A stretch of DNA of 64,000 nt from Aeromonas salmonicida subsp. salmonicida (GCF_001643305.1 NZ_LSGW01000001.1:1-64000); one strand, 5' to 3'; counted from the stretch's first letter, positions 20,547 to 28,811 are shown. Notes: generated from the letters alone by a model not told the origin. Numbers and translations: made by a program.

Positions 20547-21645
20547 CGAGGTTGGCAATGGCGGCATGGATCTGGTCGAGCTGGGGTGCGGTGACGCTGC
20601 GCACGTCGATCTCGATGTGGCCTTCGTTGGCCTTGTAGCCACGGCAGTAGATGGCGGGGTTGCCCTGTTGCAGTCGAGCCACCAGGTGGACTGTGGTCAT
20701 GCCGATCTGCTGGTGGTCAAAAGCAATATCGGTGCGGGCTATGTCGCGCCCCGCACTGTCCCATACCACTTTTGCGCTGACGCCCGGAAGCTGGTTGAGG
20801 CGCTCGATGAAGGGGGCCATCTTGGCGACCATGGCGGCGCCGCTCTCCTTCTCTTTTTCCAGGTAGCGCTCTATGGCGCGGGTCAGGCCGAGGATCCCCT
20901 CCTTGCCCACCTTCATGGCCCGGCCTATGCCGTTGGCCTGCTGCTTGACCCACTCCACATACTGGCATTTGCCGAGCACCAACCCGCTGGTGGGCCCTTC
21001 GATGGCCTTGGCGCCACTGTAGATCACCAGATCCGCCCCCTGGTTGTAATAGAGACGCAGGTCCTCTTCCGCTGCCGCATCGACGATCAGTGGCAGCTGG
21101 CGAGCCTTGGCCACTTCTGCCGCCTCTGCCACCGACAGAATGCTCTTCTGCACGCAGTGATGGGACTTGATGTAGAGAATGGCTGCGGTATTGGGATTGA
21201 TGGCGGCGGCCAGCTGGGCGGGGGAGCACTCGTTGGCATAGCCAGCCTCTACCACCTTGCCTCCCCCCAGATTGACCATGGTGCCGACCGGCGCGCCGAA
21301 GTTGACGTTGTGCCCCTTGGGCAGCACGATTTCACTCGGCACTCCGTGGGCATGGGCGTGCAGCTGCTCCAGCCGGTAGGGGTCGCCGCGCACTATCATG
21401 GCGGCCACCGACTGGGCTATGCCGGCGCTGGCGCAGGAGACCACTACCGCATCTTCCACATCCAGCAAGCCTGCCAGGTAGGCGCCTGTCTTGTTGACCA
21501 GATCCTTCACCTCGAAGTAGTGGCCCAGGCCGAAGCTGACCGCATCGACCACCTCCTGCTCGGGGGTGGAGACGCCGAGAATAGTCATGCGCCCGGAGGC
21601 GTTGATCACGGGTTTGAGCTGATATTTCTCATAAACAGAAGGCAT
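20530..21645 (-). CDS. dgaE: DgaE-family PLP-dependent ammonia-lyase
   Basis: About 371 residues of the SelA/fold-type I PLP group. N-terminal NASGRMTILGVSTP, cofactor region ending YSGAKAIEGPTSGLV with the probable PLP lysine in SGAKA, and DAAAEEDLR binding the pyridine nitrogen. Salmonella DgaE converts D-glucosaminate 6-phosphate to 2-keto-3-deoxy-6-phosphogluconate plus ammonia, which is the substrate of DgaF. The start is placed at MPSVYEKYQLKPV by family comparison; an ATG five codons earlier is possible. It overlaps the amidohydrolase gene by 17 nt. Confidence 0.88.
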   Translation of the reverse strand: MPSVYEKYQLKPVINASGRMTILGVSTPEQEVVDAVSFGLGHYFEVKDLVNKTGAYLAGLLDVEDAVVVSCASAGIAQSVAAMIVRGDPYRLEQLHAHAHGVPSEIVLPKGHNVNFGAPVGTMVNLGGGKVVEAGYANECSPAQLAAAINPNTAAILYIKSHHCVQKSILSVAEAAEVAKARQLPLIVDAAAEEDLRLYYNQGADLVIYSGAKAIEGPTSGLVLGKCQYVEWVKQQANGIGRAMKVGKEGILGLTRAIERYLEKEKESGAAMVAKMAPFIERLNQLPGVSAKVVWDSAGRDIARTDIAFDHQQIGMTTVHLVARLQQGNPAIYCRGYKANEGHIEIDVRSVTAPQLDQIHAAIANLVQENR

Positions 21646-22768
21646 GGTGTGATTTCCCATAGTGAGTCAGAACCAGGTCACCACCCACCAGAGCGGCGAG
21701 GGGAAGCAGTTGCAGGTCGCCGCTGCGCGATTGCACCTCGGTATCCATAAACAGGGTCGGGCCGCTGGCCAGTTCAAACAGGGTTAGATCGGCATCGGCG
21801 CCCACCTCGAGTCGTCCCTTGCCGGTCAGGCGAAGCGCATCGGCGGCATGGTCGGTGACGCAGGCGAGCACCTGCTCCAGCGTCATGCCGATGGCGAGAA
21901 ACTTGGACATGACGTGGGCCAGGCTGTAGACGGGCCCCTTGATACGGTTCTTGCAGTAGATATCCGAGCTGATGGTGTGGGGCTGTATCCCCTGACGGAT
22001 GGCAAGCTCCGCCACCTCGAAGCTGAAGCTGGCGCCGCCGTGGCCTATGTCGAGCAAAAGGCCCCGTTGCATCGCCTCGCGCACCGCGACCCGCAGCTCG
22101 CCGGCCGGTGTCAGGATGCGGTTCGGTTTGCCGTTGAAGCAGTGGGTCAGCAGGTCTCCCTCTCCCAGCAGGGCGACAATCTCGTCCAGATCCGGCGGCG
22201 TGTTGCCCACGTGCACCATCAGCGGCAGCCGGCCGTGGGCCTGCTGCAGCGCCTTGGCCATGCGCAGCGGCTGCAGGCCGTTCTCACCCACCACACTGCC
22301 GCTCATGCGCGCCTTGATGCCGATAATAAAGTTGGGGTGACGGGCAATGGCTGCCGAGGCGAGTGCCATGTCCAGATCCCGGCTGTCCGCCAGCTCGTTC
22401 TGGCGCAGCAGGCCGATGCGGGAGATGTTGAGCAGGGCATGCACCCGGGTCTTGCAGCCTGAAGCGAGGCGCTGGAAGTCGTCCACGTCGTCGGCGCCTG
22501 TGCTGCCCGCGTCTATGACGGTGGTGACACCAGACTCCACGCCCACCTTGTCCGGCTCATCGTGATAGATGGGGGAGGCGGGATAGCAGTGGGTGTGGCC
22601 GTCGATCCAGCCCGCACTTACATGCACCCGGCCAGCCAGATCCAGGGTTTGCTTCGCCTCGGTCTTTGCCGGCAGCTGGCCGAGGGCCGCTATCTTGCCG
22701 TCCCGGATGGCGATATCGATGAGCTCGCCATTTCCCAGGCGTCCCGCTCTGATGATCATGTCATGCAT
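21629..22768 (-). CDS. Amidohydrolase/deacetylase-family metallohydrolase
   Basis: 379 residues of the amidohydrolase superfamily. Metal-site candidates are DGHTHCYP (HxH, near residue 58), the lysine in IIGIKARMSG, histidines in LMVHVGNTP and LTHCFNGK, DIGHGGASF, and the aspartate in ISSDIYCKN. In this genomic setting the likely job is removal of an acyl (probably acetyl) group from an amino-sugar acid before the ammonia-lyase acts. That is inference. Dihydroorotase-like hydrolysis is an alternative. Confidence 0.85.
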   Translation of the reverse strand: MHDMIIRAGRLGNGELIDIAIRDGKIAALGQLPAKTEAKQTLDLAGRVHVSAGWIDGHTHCYPASPIYHDEPDKVGVESGVTTVIDAGSTGADDVDDFQRLASGCKTRVHALLNISRIGLLRQNELADSRDLDMALASAAIARHPNFIIGIKARMSGSVVGENGLQPLRMAKALQQAHGRLPLMVHVGNTPPDLDEIVALLGEGDLLTHCFNGKPNRILTPAGELRVAVREAMQRGLLLDIGHGGASFSFEVAELAIRQGIQPHTISSDIYCKNRIKGPVYSLAHVMSKFLAIGMTLEQVLACVTDHAADALRLTGKGRLEVGADADLTLFELASGPTLFMDTEVQSRSGDLQLLPLAALVGGDLVLTHYGKSHHAFCL

Positions 22769-22810
22769 GGTGATGACCTCGAAGAGGCCGCCCCGCAGGG
22801 CGGCGAGTGC

Positions 22811-23443
22811 TTATGCAAGGGCGACCGGGAAGAAGGTGCCGAGCAACATGGCACCCAGGATGGCGCCCCCTGTGATGGGCTTGCTCCATACATAGAACAG
22901 CAGTGCACCCAGCAGGGAACCCAGTCCTATGGGGATGGAGGCACCCATGGCAGAGAGGATGATCAGGGGGCCCAGGAAGCGGCCCGAGCTGTTGCCAGCT
23001 CCCATCATGACGTCCGCACCGTAGGTGGAGTTGCTCTGGTTGATGGTGAACTTGCGCGCCAGGATGATGATGTAGCCAATCGCCAGACCAATCACCATGC
23101 CGGTCACCAGCGAGGCGCCGAAGTTCTCCACTGGATAGAGAATGCCGGCCCCCAGCAGCAGGGCGGGCACGCCCAGGCCGACGCCGGTCTGGATGGCGCC
23201 GCCTATGTCCAGGATCCCCACCAGGGAGCCTTCTATGATGCGGGCAAACAGGAAGCTGGCGCCAAAGGCACCCGTGTCCATGCCGGCTTTCAGCATGGCG
23301 ACGAAGGCCACCTCGTTGAAGGCGCCGACACCGTACAGGTAGTACATGTGGGTTCCGGCAAAGACCCCGGCCGACAGCAGGCCGACGAAGATGGGGAAGG
23401 ACCAGTCTGCGTACCAGAAGTTGTTTCTCAGTTTCTCATCCAT
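22811..23443 (-). CDS. DUF4310-family membrane protein (EF_0833/AHA_3914 type)
   Basis: 210 residues, strongly hydrophobic with about six likely membrane spans and many glycines (GGAIQTGVGLGVPALLLGAG, MMGAGNSSGRFLGPLIILSAMGASIPIGLG). I recognise the family from the Enterococcus/Aeromonas conserved cluster; function is unknown. The paired membrane genes DUF4310 and DUF4311 plus small soluble partners resemble the split IIC/IID plus IIA/IIB layout of PTS permeases, but I see no sequence proof of PTS membership. Starts 11 bp after DUF4311. Confidence 0.85.
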   Translation of the reverse strand: MDEKLRNNFWYADWSFPIFVGLLSAGVFAGTHMYYLYGVGAFNEVAFVAMLKAGMDTGAFGASFLFARIIEGSLVGILDIGGAIQTGVGLGVPALLLGAGILYPVENFGASLVTGMVIGLAIGYIIILARKFTINQSNSTYGADVMMGAGNSSGRFLGPLIILSAMGASIPIGLGSLLGALLFYVWSKPITGGAILGAMLLGTFFPVALA

Positions 23444-23454
23444 GGTGTGGCCCC

Positions 23455-24231
23455 TTATTTATTGGCAAGCAGGTTATGGACGTTTTCCAGCCACAGGGGG
23501 ATGCCCATGTGGAAGGATTCAATCAGCTTGAGGTCAAAGCCGCGGAAGAAGCCGCTCAGCACGAACAGCAGGACGATGGCACTCATCATCACCTTGGTGA
23601 CATGGTTCCAGCCGCTCTCTTCGACCCCCTTGCCGATCAGGATGCCGAGCACCAGACCCGGTACTGCGTTGCCCATGATGAGCTGCGCCAGACCGCCGAA
23701 GATGGTGGCCCAGAAACCGGACTTCTTGCCCGCTTCGATGGCGGCCAGCCAGAAGATCACCGGCATGACGGTGTTGACCAGCAGGTTGGCGGCAGGCACC
23801 AGCACCTTGACCGCTGTCACCTGCAGGGCGGCCGGTACAGCGGCAGCCGTGCTGTTGAGGAAGGCCACCACGATGGCGCCAATGATGCCGCAGGCTATGG
23901 CCATCTTTTTCGGGTCGTGCAGAGTGCTGGCGAGATCCCGGTTGCGGATCATCAGGGCCGCCGCCCCCCAGTTCGGCAGGATGCGGTGATCCACGTCCTG
24001 GGTGAAGGCTCCAGCCGCCACGGTAGAGGCCCAGGCGTTGAAGAAGAAGCCCAGACCGAAAGAGAAGTGGGAGGCGGGATCCCCTTCGCATGAGTTGAGC
24101 TCACCCAGAGTACGAAAAGCACCCATGCCCTGCACGGTCGGGGCGTGAAACATCCGCGCCGCGCCGGCCCCCACACCGACGCCCACCAGGCCGCCGATGA
24201 TGAGTGACTTGATAAATATGATTAGAAACAT
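23455..24231 (-). CDS. DUF4311-family membrane protein (EF_0832/AHA_3913 type)
   Basis: 258 residues with several membrane spans. A striking hydrophilic motif near residues 43-70 reads GELNSCEGDPASHFSFGLG, followed by FNAWASTVAAGAFTQDV. Polar Cys, Glu, Asp and His in a membrane protein make it a candidate substrate or phosphate-handling site. Probably the main channel subunit together with DUF4310. Function is not established. Confidence 0.85.
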   Translation of the reverse strand: MFLIIFIKSLIIGGLVGVGVGAGAARMFHAPTVQGMGAFRTLGELNSCEGDPASHFSFGLGFFFNAWASTVAAGAFTQDVDHRILPNWGAAALMIRNRDLASTLHDPKKMAIACGIIGAIVVAFLNSTAAAVPAALQVTAVKVLVPAANLLVNTVMPVIFWLAAIEAGKKSGFWATIFGGLAQLIMGNAVPGLVLGILIGKGVEESGWNHVTKVMMSAIVLLFVLSGFFRGFDLKLIESFHMGIPLWLENVHNLLANK

Positions 24232-24271
24232 CCAATGTATCCCTCTTGTGGGGTTGTCGCTGCGGGTGGCA

Positions 24272-24568
24272 TCACACTAGGGTGAACGTCACCTTGTCGG
24301 CGTCCAGGCTGGTGACCTTGACCGTGATCTCCAGCTGGACGCGGAATTCACGGCGCTGGCGCGGCAGGAAGAAGAACAGGAACTTCTCCACCCGGACCGA
24401 CTCCTCGGCCTTGAGCACCTGCACCTCGACCGGTTCGATCCGCAGCATGACGCGCGGGTTGTCCTTGAGCAGAGTGTGCTGCACCTGGCTGAGGGCTGCG
24501 GCGAACGCCTGCTGGCGGGTCGCCCCCTTGCCGTTGACGATGACCTGGGTGGTGAAGTCCTCTTTCAT
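24272..24568 (-). CDS. DUF4312-family small protein (EF_0831/AHA_3912 type)
   Basis: 98 residues, soluble, alpha/beta: TTQVIVNGKGATRQQAFAAAL in the first half and FRVQLEITVKVTSLDADKVTF at the end. No signal peptide or membrane span, no catalytic motif recognised. Its stop is 40 bp before the DUF4311 start and its start overlaps the SFCGS gene stop by one base, so it is co-expressed. Confidence 0.82.
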   Translation of the reverse strand: MKEDFTTQVIVNGKGATRQQAFAAALSQVQHTLLKDNPRVMLRIEPVEVQVLKAEESVRVEKFLFFFLPRQRREFRVQLEITVKVTSLDADKVTFTLV

Positions 24569-24933
24569 CAGGCGCGTCCGTGCTTCTTGACGAAGGCTTC
24601 TACCAGCTTCTGGCCAAGCTCTTCCTTGTCCATGAAGCCAAAACCCAGCACCACGCAGCCGTCATTGATGGCTGTGACACCCTCCTCGACGGAGCGCATG
24701 CCGTAGCGGCACTTGTAGCCGTACTTGGTCTGGGCCGTGATGGCACCGGCGCCACCGCTGCCGCAGAAGGAGATGCCGAGATCCGCCTGCTCCTTGTTCA
24801 TCACATCACCGAGCTTCATATCGGCGGCCATGCCGGGTATCACGGTCACGCTGGCACCGGCCGATTCTGCCCCTGCCCCTACTTTCTGGCCCTTGCCGAG
24901 ACGATCTCCAATCACGAGTTTGATGGCTGACAT
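24568..24933 (-). CDS. Glycine-rich SFCGS-family protein (EF_0830/AHA_3911 type)
   Basis: 121 residues, soluble. The family name motif is present: DLGISFCGSGGAGAITAQTKYG (cysteine near residue 57). The N-terminus KLVIGDRLGKGQKVGAG and the exposed cysteine after a beta strand are reminiscent of PTS IIB proteins that carry phosphocysteine, and of YhfU. This resemblance is my inference only. Short overlap with DUF4312. Confidence 0.84.
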   Translation of the reverse strand: MSAIKLVIGDRLGKGQKVGAGAESAGASVTVIPGMAADMKLGDVMNKEQADLGISFCGSGGAGAITAQTKYGYKCRYGMRSVEEGVTAINDGCVVLGFGFMDKEELGQKLVEAFVKKHGRA

Positions 24934-24951
24934 CTGGATATCTCCTTTTTG

Positions 24952-25311
24952 TTATTGATTCAGCACTGAGCTGAGTTCATTTTCTTTGGCGACTTCGAAA
25001 TGGACGGACAAGAGGTGAGCCTCTTCATAGGCCAGCTTGTCCAGCCAGGCGACGACCTGTTCGGCCAGTCGCAGGGAAAGGGGGGAGATCTCGTCAAACA
25101 GGCTGAGGTCGACCTCCGGCAGGGATTCCCCGCTATGGGAACGCCACACCATGGCTTTGACATGGGAGGCCAGCATCTGCTTTTGCACCTCGTTGGGACG
25201 TATGCCCTGATCGCCTAGCAGGATGTGGATGCGTGCCAGGATCAGGTCGGTCTGGTGCAGCAACGCCGGGCTGTCCGGGGTCAGGTTCTGGTCATGAGTC
25301 TCTGTGTGCAA
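24952..25311 (-). CDS. Stand-alone PRD-domain protein (EF_0829/AHA_3910 type)
   Basis: 119 residues forming a single PTS regulation domain: helices with LASHVKAMVWR and a later EEAHLLSVHFEVAKEN containing histidines at the usual PRD positions. It has no DNA-binding or RNA-binding domain, so it is likely a phosphorylation sensor or a partner of the transporter or of the multi-domain regulator. First gene of the operon; 18 bp to the SFCGS gene. Confidence 0.83.
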   Translation of the reverse strand: MHTETHDQNLTPDSPALLHQTDLILARIHILLGDQGIRPNEVQKQMLASHVKAMVWRSHSGESLPEVDLSLFDEISPLSLRLAEQVVAWLDKLAYEEAHLLSVHFEVAKENELSSVLNQ

Positions 25312-25537
25312 TGTCTGCTCTCCAAGGCTGGCAGAAGGTATGGGATTACCCTAAGCCTGCAGGGGCGTGCAGAGGAGGCAGCGTTTTTCCGATTCGAAGC
25401 GGAAATTCCCGTGCGAAGCGGCTTAAAAGGCCCATTTTTGTGTACCAGCAGAGGAAAGGGAGCTTATCGGGGCTGGATTAGTGTGATCGATGGCGCACTT
25501 CTCTGGCAGATGGCCCCAGAGTCGCACAGGCTGAAAC

Positions 25538-25553
25538 TGTGAGTCGTCTCACG
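25538..25553. promoter_or_regulatory. CRP-like site in the 316-bp region upstream of the accessory operon
   Basis: TGTGA-GTCGTC-TCACG at 25538-25553 matches the CRP half-sites TGTGA-N6-TCACA with one mismatch. A weaker TGTGA half-site lies at 25482-25486. The gap 25312-25627 otherwise holds the degS terminator and no gene I can support. I found no convincing -35/-10 on the minus strand. Catabolite control is plausible for a sugar-acid operon, but the site is about 225 bp from the first start codon. Confidence 0.35.
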
Positions 25554-25585
25554 TATGAGGGGAGCGAGGATCCGCAGAAATGACA

Positions 25586-25605
25586 AAGGGCGGTTACCCG
25601 CCCTT
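25586..25605 (-). terminator. Weak intrinsic terminator after degS
   Basis: Stem AAGGGCGG (25586-25593) with CCGCCCTT (25598-25605), 4-nt loop, and an interrupted T-rich tail (TTTGTCATTT) on the minus strand, 22 bp beyond the degS stop. Confidence 0.65.
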
Positions 25606-25627
25606 GTGATATGAAGAGACAATAGGG

Positions 25628-26758
25628 TCAGCTGGCGTTAGCGCCACTGACATTCGTATTGGCCTTGCCCTGCTGGTAGCGCAGGTCTTCCTCTATGGTG
25701 ACCTCCACTTCCAGCGGCTTGCCATCACGAAACACCGATATGGTGAGTTTGGTGCCGGGACGACTCTCGACAATCTTGTCCATGGCGGAGCGCACGCCGC
25801 TGAGCGCTTCCCCATTGATCTTGAGCAGCACATCCCCCCGTTTCAGACCTCCCTTGCTGGCCGGACCGTCAGGATCCAAACTCTCGATCACCAGTCCGCG
25901 CAAATCACCGAGGTTCATCATGCGCGCCACTATGGGGTTGAGTTCAACGCTGGAGATGCCGAGGTAGCCGCGAATGACACGGCCGTTGGTGATCAGCTCA
26001 TCCATGATCCGTTTGGCCAACCGGTAAGGGATGGCGAAGCTGATACCGTAGCTCTTCTGATTGCCGTTGAGGTGATAGGCGGCCGTGTTGATGCCCACCA
26101 GATCGCCGCGGCCATTGACCAGGGCTCCCCCCGAGTTGCCTTCGTTGATGGCCGCATCGGTCTGCAGCAGATCCTGCCGGCCGTTGCCGTCCGGTCCCAT
26201 GCTGGAGAGACCAAGGCGACCGGTCGCACTGATGATGCCCTGAGTGATGGTCTGGCCGACGTTGTAAGGGTTGCCGATGGCGAGCACAACGTTCCCCACA
26301 TCCGGCTGCCTGTCGGGATCCTGAGGGATCACTGGCAGGTTGTCCGATTCTATGTAGAGCACCGCCAGATCGGTTAACTGATCGGTTCCGACCAGCTCGG
26401 CACTGAACACCCGCCCATCCTGCAGTGCGACTATGATTTGGTCCGCATCGGCGATGACGTGATAGTTGGTCAGCACATGGCCGCGCTGATTCATGATGAC
26501 ACCCGAGCCCAGCCCCTGGGGTCTGAGTTCAGCCTGGTTGCCCTGATTGCGGGAGAAACTGCGGGTGTAGATGTTGACGACGGCAGGGCCGGCTCTATGA
26601 GCAGCGTAAGAGAAGCTCAGTTCACGGGCATTGGTGATGATGCCGGGGAGTTGGGCACCGCCACGGAAATCGGGAAACAGCAGCAACAGGAGAGCCGCCA
26701 CGGTGAGACCGAAGCCGACAGACTTGCCCAAGTAACTGATCAAAGGTGGGATTTTCAT
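25628..26758 (-). CDS. degS: DegS, site-1 protease of the sigma-E stress response
   Basis: 376 residues: one N-terminal membrane anchor (GKSVGFGLTVAALLLLLFP), a trypsin-like domain with triad His100 (TNYHVI), Asp130 (LTDLAVL) and Ser209 (EGNSGGAL), and a single PDZ domain (GLKRGDVLLKINGEAL). It senses unfolded outer-membrane proteins and starts RseA cleavage. Downstream of degQ, the enteric order, with a terminator between them. Confidence 0.95.
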   Translation of the reverse strand: MKIPPLISYLGKSVGFGLTVAALLLLLFPDFRGGAQLPGIITNARELSFSYAAHRAGPAVVNIYTRSFSRNQGNQAELRPQGLGSGVIMNQRGHVLTNYHVIADADQIIVALQDGRVFSAELVGTDQLTDLAVLYIESDNLPVIPQDPDRQPDVGNVVLAIGNPYNVGQTITQGIISATGRLGLSSMGPDGNGRQDLLQTDAAINEGNSGGALVNGRGDLVGINTAAYHLNGNQKSYGISFAIPYRLAKRIMDELITNGRVIRGYLGISSVELNPIVARMMNLGDLRGLVIESLDPDGPASKGGLKRGDVLLKINGEALSGVRSAMDKIVESRPGTKLTISVFRDGKPLEVEVTIEEDLRYQQGKANTNVSGANAS

Positions 26759-26809
26759 GTCATTCTCATCCGTACATGCAGCGGGCAGAGAATAACACTA
26801 TCGGTGGAT

Positions 26810-26839
26810 AAAAATCACCCGCGGCGAGGGCCGCGGGTG
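26810..26839 (-). terminator. Intrinsic terminator after degQ
   Basis: 10-bp perfect stem CACCCGCGGC (26816-26825) with GCCGCGGGTG (26830-26839), GAGG loop, followed on the minus strand by ATTTTTAT. Located 8 bp after the degQ stop. Confidence 0.9.
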
Positions 26840-26847
26840 TGAGGTTA

Positions 26848-28209
26848 TTAACGGATCACCAGATAGAGAGAAGACTCTCCGCGCTGTATGTTCAGCGCCA
26901 GCACATCCGGCTTGTTTTTCAATGCCTTGGTCAGCTCGGCCAGCGAGTTTACTCGCAGGCGGTTGACGCCAATGATGATGTCGCCTTTCTGCAGACCGGA
27001 GGCCGCAGCAGGGGAGCGAGCCGCTATATCGGAGACAGCTACGCCTGTCACCGGCTCCGAGGTGGTGCTGAGCTTGGCCCCTTCCAGCGCAGGGTGCAGG
27101 ACGCTGGCCAGGATCTCGCTGTCATCGGCCTTCTTCAGCATGACCTTGACGGTTTCTTCTTTGCCGTCGCGGATGAGGCCCAGCGCGACCTGCTTGTCGG
27201 CACCCATGGTCGCTATCTTGGCTCGCAGTTCGCCAAACGAGCGGATTGCCTTGCCATCTATGCTGACGATGATGTCGCCAGGCTTGATACCGGCTTTGGC
27301 GGCGGCGGAGTCAGGCATGACCTGGTTGACGAAGGCACCATCCTTCTTGTTGTAACCGAAGGTTTTGGCGATATCCGAGGTCAGTTCAGAGCCCGTGATC
27401 CCCAGCTGACCACGGCGAACTTCACCGTACTTGACGATCTGCTCAGACAGGTCACGCACCATGTTTGACGGAATGGCAAAGCCGATACCTATGTTGCCAC
27501 CGTTGGGACCCAAAATGGCAGTATTGATGCCGATCAGCTCCCCACGCAGGTTGAGCAGGGCGCCGCCCGAGTTGCCGGAGTTGATGGCCGCATCGGTCTG
27601 GATGAAGTTTTCCAGATTTTCGATGTTGAGGCCACTGCGTCCCAGGGCGCTGACGATGCCGGAGGTGACTGTCTGGCCCAGGCCAAATGGGTTGCCGATG
27701 GCCAGTGCGTAGTCGCCGACCCTCAGTTCGTCTGAATCGGCAAATTTGATCTGCACCAGATCCTCGGCCTTGATTTGCAGCAGGGCGATATCGGACTGTT
27801 TGTCTTCACCTATCTTCTTGGCCGCATATTCACGACCATCTTTCAGGTTGACCTTGATCTCGTCCGCCTCGTGCACGACGTGGGCGTTGGTGATCACGTA
27901 GCCCTTCTTGGCATCGATGATGACGCCGGAGCCCAGCGCCTGGAAGGGCTGCTCGCTCACCTGCTCATCAGGCATGTTGGGGCCGAAGAAGAAGCGGAAT
28001 TGCTCAGGTAGACGCTGGCGAGTGATTTTCTTGCCAGAGACGGAGATATTGACCACGGCAGGCGTGACCTGTTCGAGAACCGGCGCCAGGCTCGGCATCT
28101 CCTGATTGTTCGCCAGCAAAGAGGGCAGTGCAGCCTGCACAGGGGCCGCAGACATGGCGATACCGACACTGAGGGCTAGCACACTGAGCACAGAAAGAGG
28201 TTTACGCAT
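26848..28209 (-). CDS. degQ: DegQ/DegP-type periplasmic serine protease
   Basis: 453 residues: signal peptide (MRKPLSVLSVLALSVGIAMS, cleavage near PVQA-A), protease domain with TNAHVV, SDIALLQ and NSGNSGGALLN, and two PDZ domains (GIKPGDIIVSIDGKAI; GLQKGDIIIGVNRLRV). It degrades or refolds misfolded envelope proteins. Pairing with degS favours DegQ over DegP, though the sequences are close. I set the start at 28209, which has GGAG upstream and gives a proper signal peptide; the frame is open 14 codons further. Confidence 0.93.
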   Translation of the reverse strand: MRKPLSVLSVLALSVGIAMSAAPVQAALPSLLANNQEMPSLAPVLEQVTPAVVNISVSGKKITRQRLPEQFRFFFGPNMPDEQVSEQPFQALGSGVIIDAKKGYVITNAHVVHEADEIKVNLKDGREYAAKKIGEDKQSDIALLQIKAEDLVQIKFADSDELRVGDYALAIGNPFGLGQTVTSGIVSALGRSGLNIENLENFIQTDAAINSGNSGGALLNLRGELIGINTAILGPNGGNIGIGFAIPSNMVRDLSEQIVKYGEVRRGQLGITGSELTSDIAKTFGYNKKDGAFVNQVMPDSAAAKAGIKPGDIIVSIDGKAIRSFGELRAKIATMGADKQVALGLIRDGKEETVKVMLKKADDSEILASVLHPALEGAKLSTTSEPVTGVAVSDIAARSPAAASGLQKGDIIIGVNRLRVNSLAELTKALKNKPDVLALNIQRGESSLYLVIR

Positions 28210-28290
28210 ATGAAAAACAGCTCCCAGAAAAAGTTGCAATGCAATCGTCAAGGTCTGACCACAACACAGCGCAATTAGTTCCGCAGGGAA

Positions 28291-28671
28291 CTAACTGGAC
28301 TGCTTGAGCAGACCGGAGGCGCCGGCATAGTCACGGGGCGGTACGCCGGGTTCTTCGTTGGCCGGTGTATCGGCACTTTCTTCAAGCAGTGCTTCACGGA
28401 ACAGCGGTTCCTGTGCCTTGGCCAGGAATTTGCTCTGCTCAGCCATATGGCGATAGAGGGTTTGATACTGCTCGGCAAGCTGCTCCATCAGGGCGGCGCT
28501 GTCGGCAAAGTGGGTATTGATCTGGCCCTGGTAGCTTTCCAGCTCCGTATGCGCTTTTTTCAGCTCTTGTTCCAGACGTCCGGCATCCCGGCTGCGCACC
28601 GTGAAGCGACCGATGATGATACCGATAATCAAGGCGGCGACAGCCAGCAGGATCCCGTTTAACAGACTCAT
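28291..28671 (-). CDS. zapG: ZapG (YhcB, DUF1043), Z-ring/envelope-associated protein
   Basis: 126 residues: N-terminal membrane helix (GILLAVAALIIGIIIGRFTV) then a coiled coil (DAGRLEQELKKAHTELESYQ) and a disordered tail. YhcB/ZapG of E. coli links cell division and envelope synthesis. Upstream of degQ and divergent from zapE, a gene order shared with enterics. Confidence 0.92.
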   Translation of the reverse strand: MSLLNGILLAVAALIIGIIIGRFTVRSRDAGRLEQELKKAHTELESYQGQINTHFADSAALMEQLAEQYQTLYRHMAEQSKFLAKAQEPLFREALLEESADTPANEEPGVPPRDYAGASGLLKQSS

Positions 28672-28811
28672 AGATGCTCCTTGTTACAGCTAAATCAATG
28701 TGTGTTGAGGCGGCCTGGATGGCCGCTACGCCTTGATGGCACTATACCGTGCACCCCGAGAGCGTGATACCATTTTGTACTTCATTCAGGGACTTGGAGG
28801 CGGTTGACAGG

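Noticed and set aside
20566..21750. 394-codon plus-strand frame opposite dgaE and the amidohydrolase
   Set aside because: Histidine/glycine-rich nonsense composition; the minus-strand genes carry the conserved motifs.
22562..23989. 475-codon plus-strand frame opposite the DUF4310/DUF4311 genes
   Set aside because: Antisense shadow crossing several real genes.
25367..25383. TGCAG...GTGC considered as a minus-strand sigma-54 promoter for the accessory operon
   Set aside because: The -24 GG is absent and the spacing is wrong by one base; sigma-54 promoters are strict on both.
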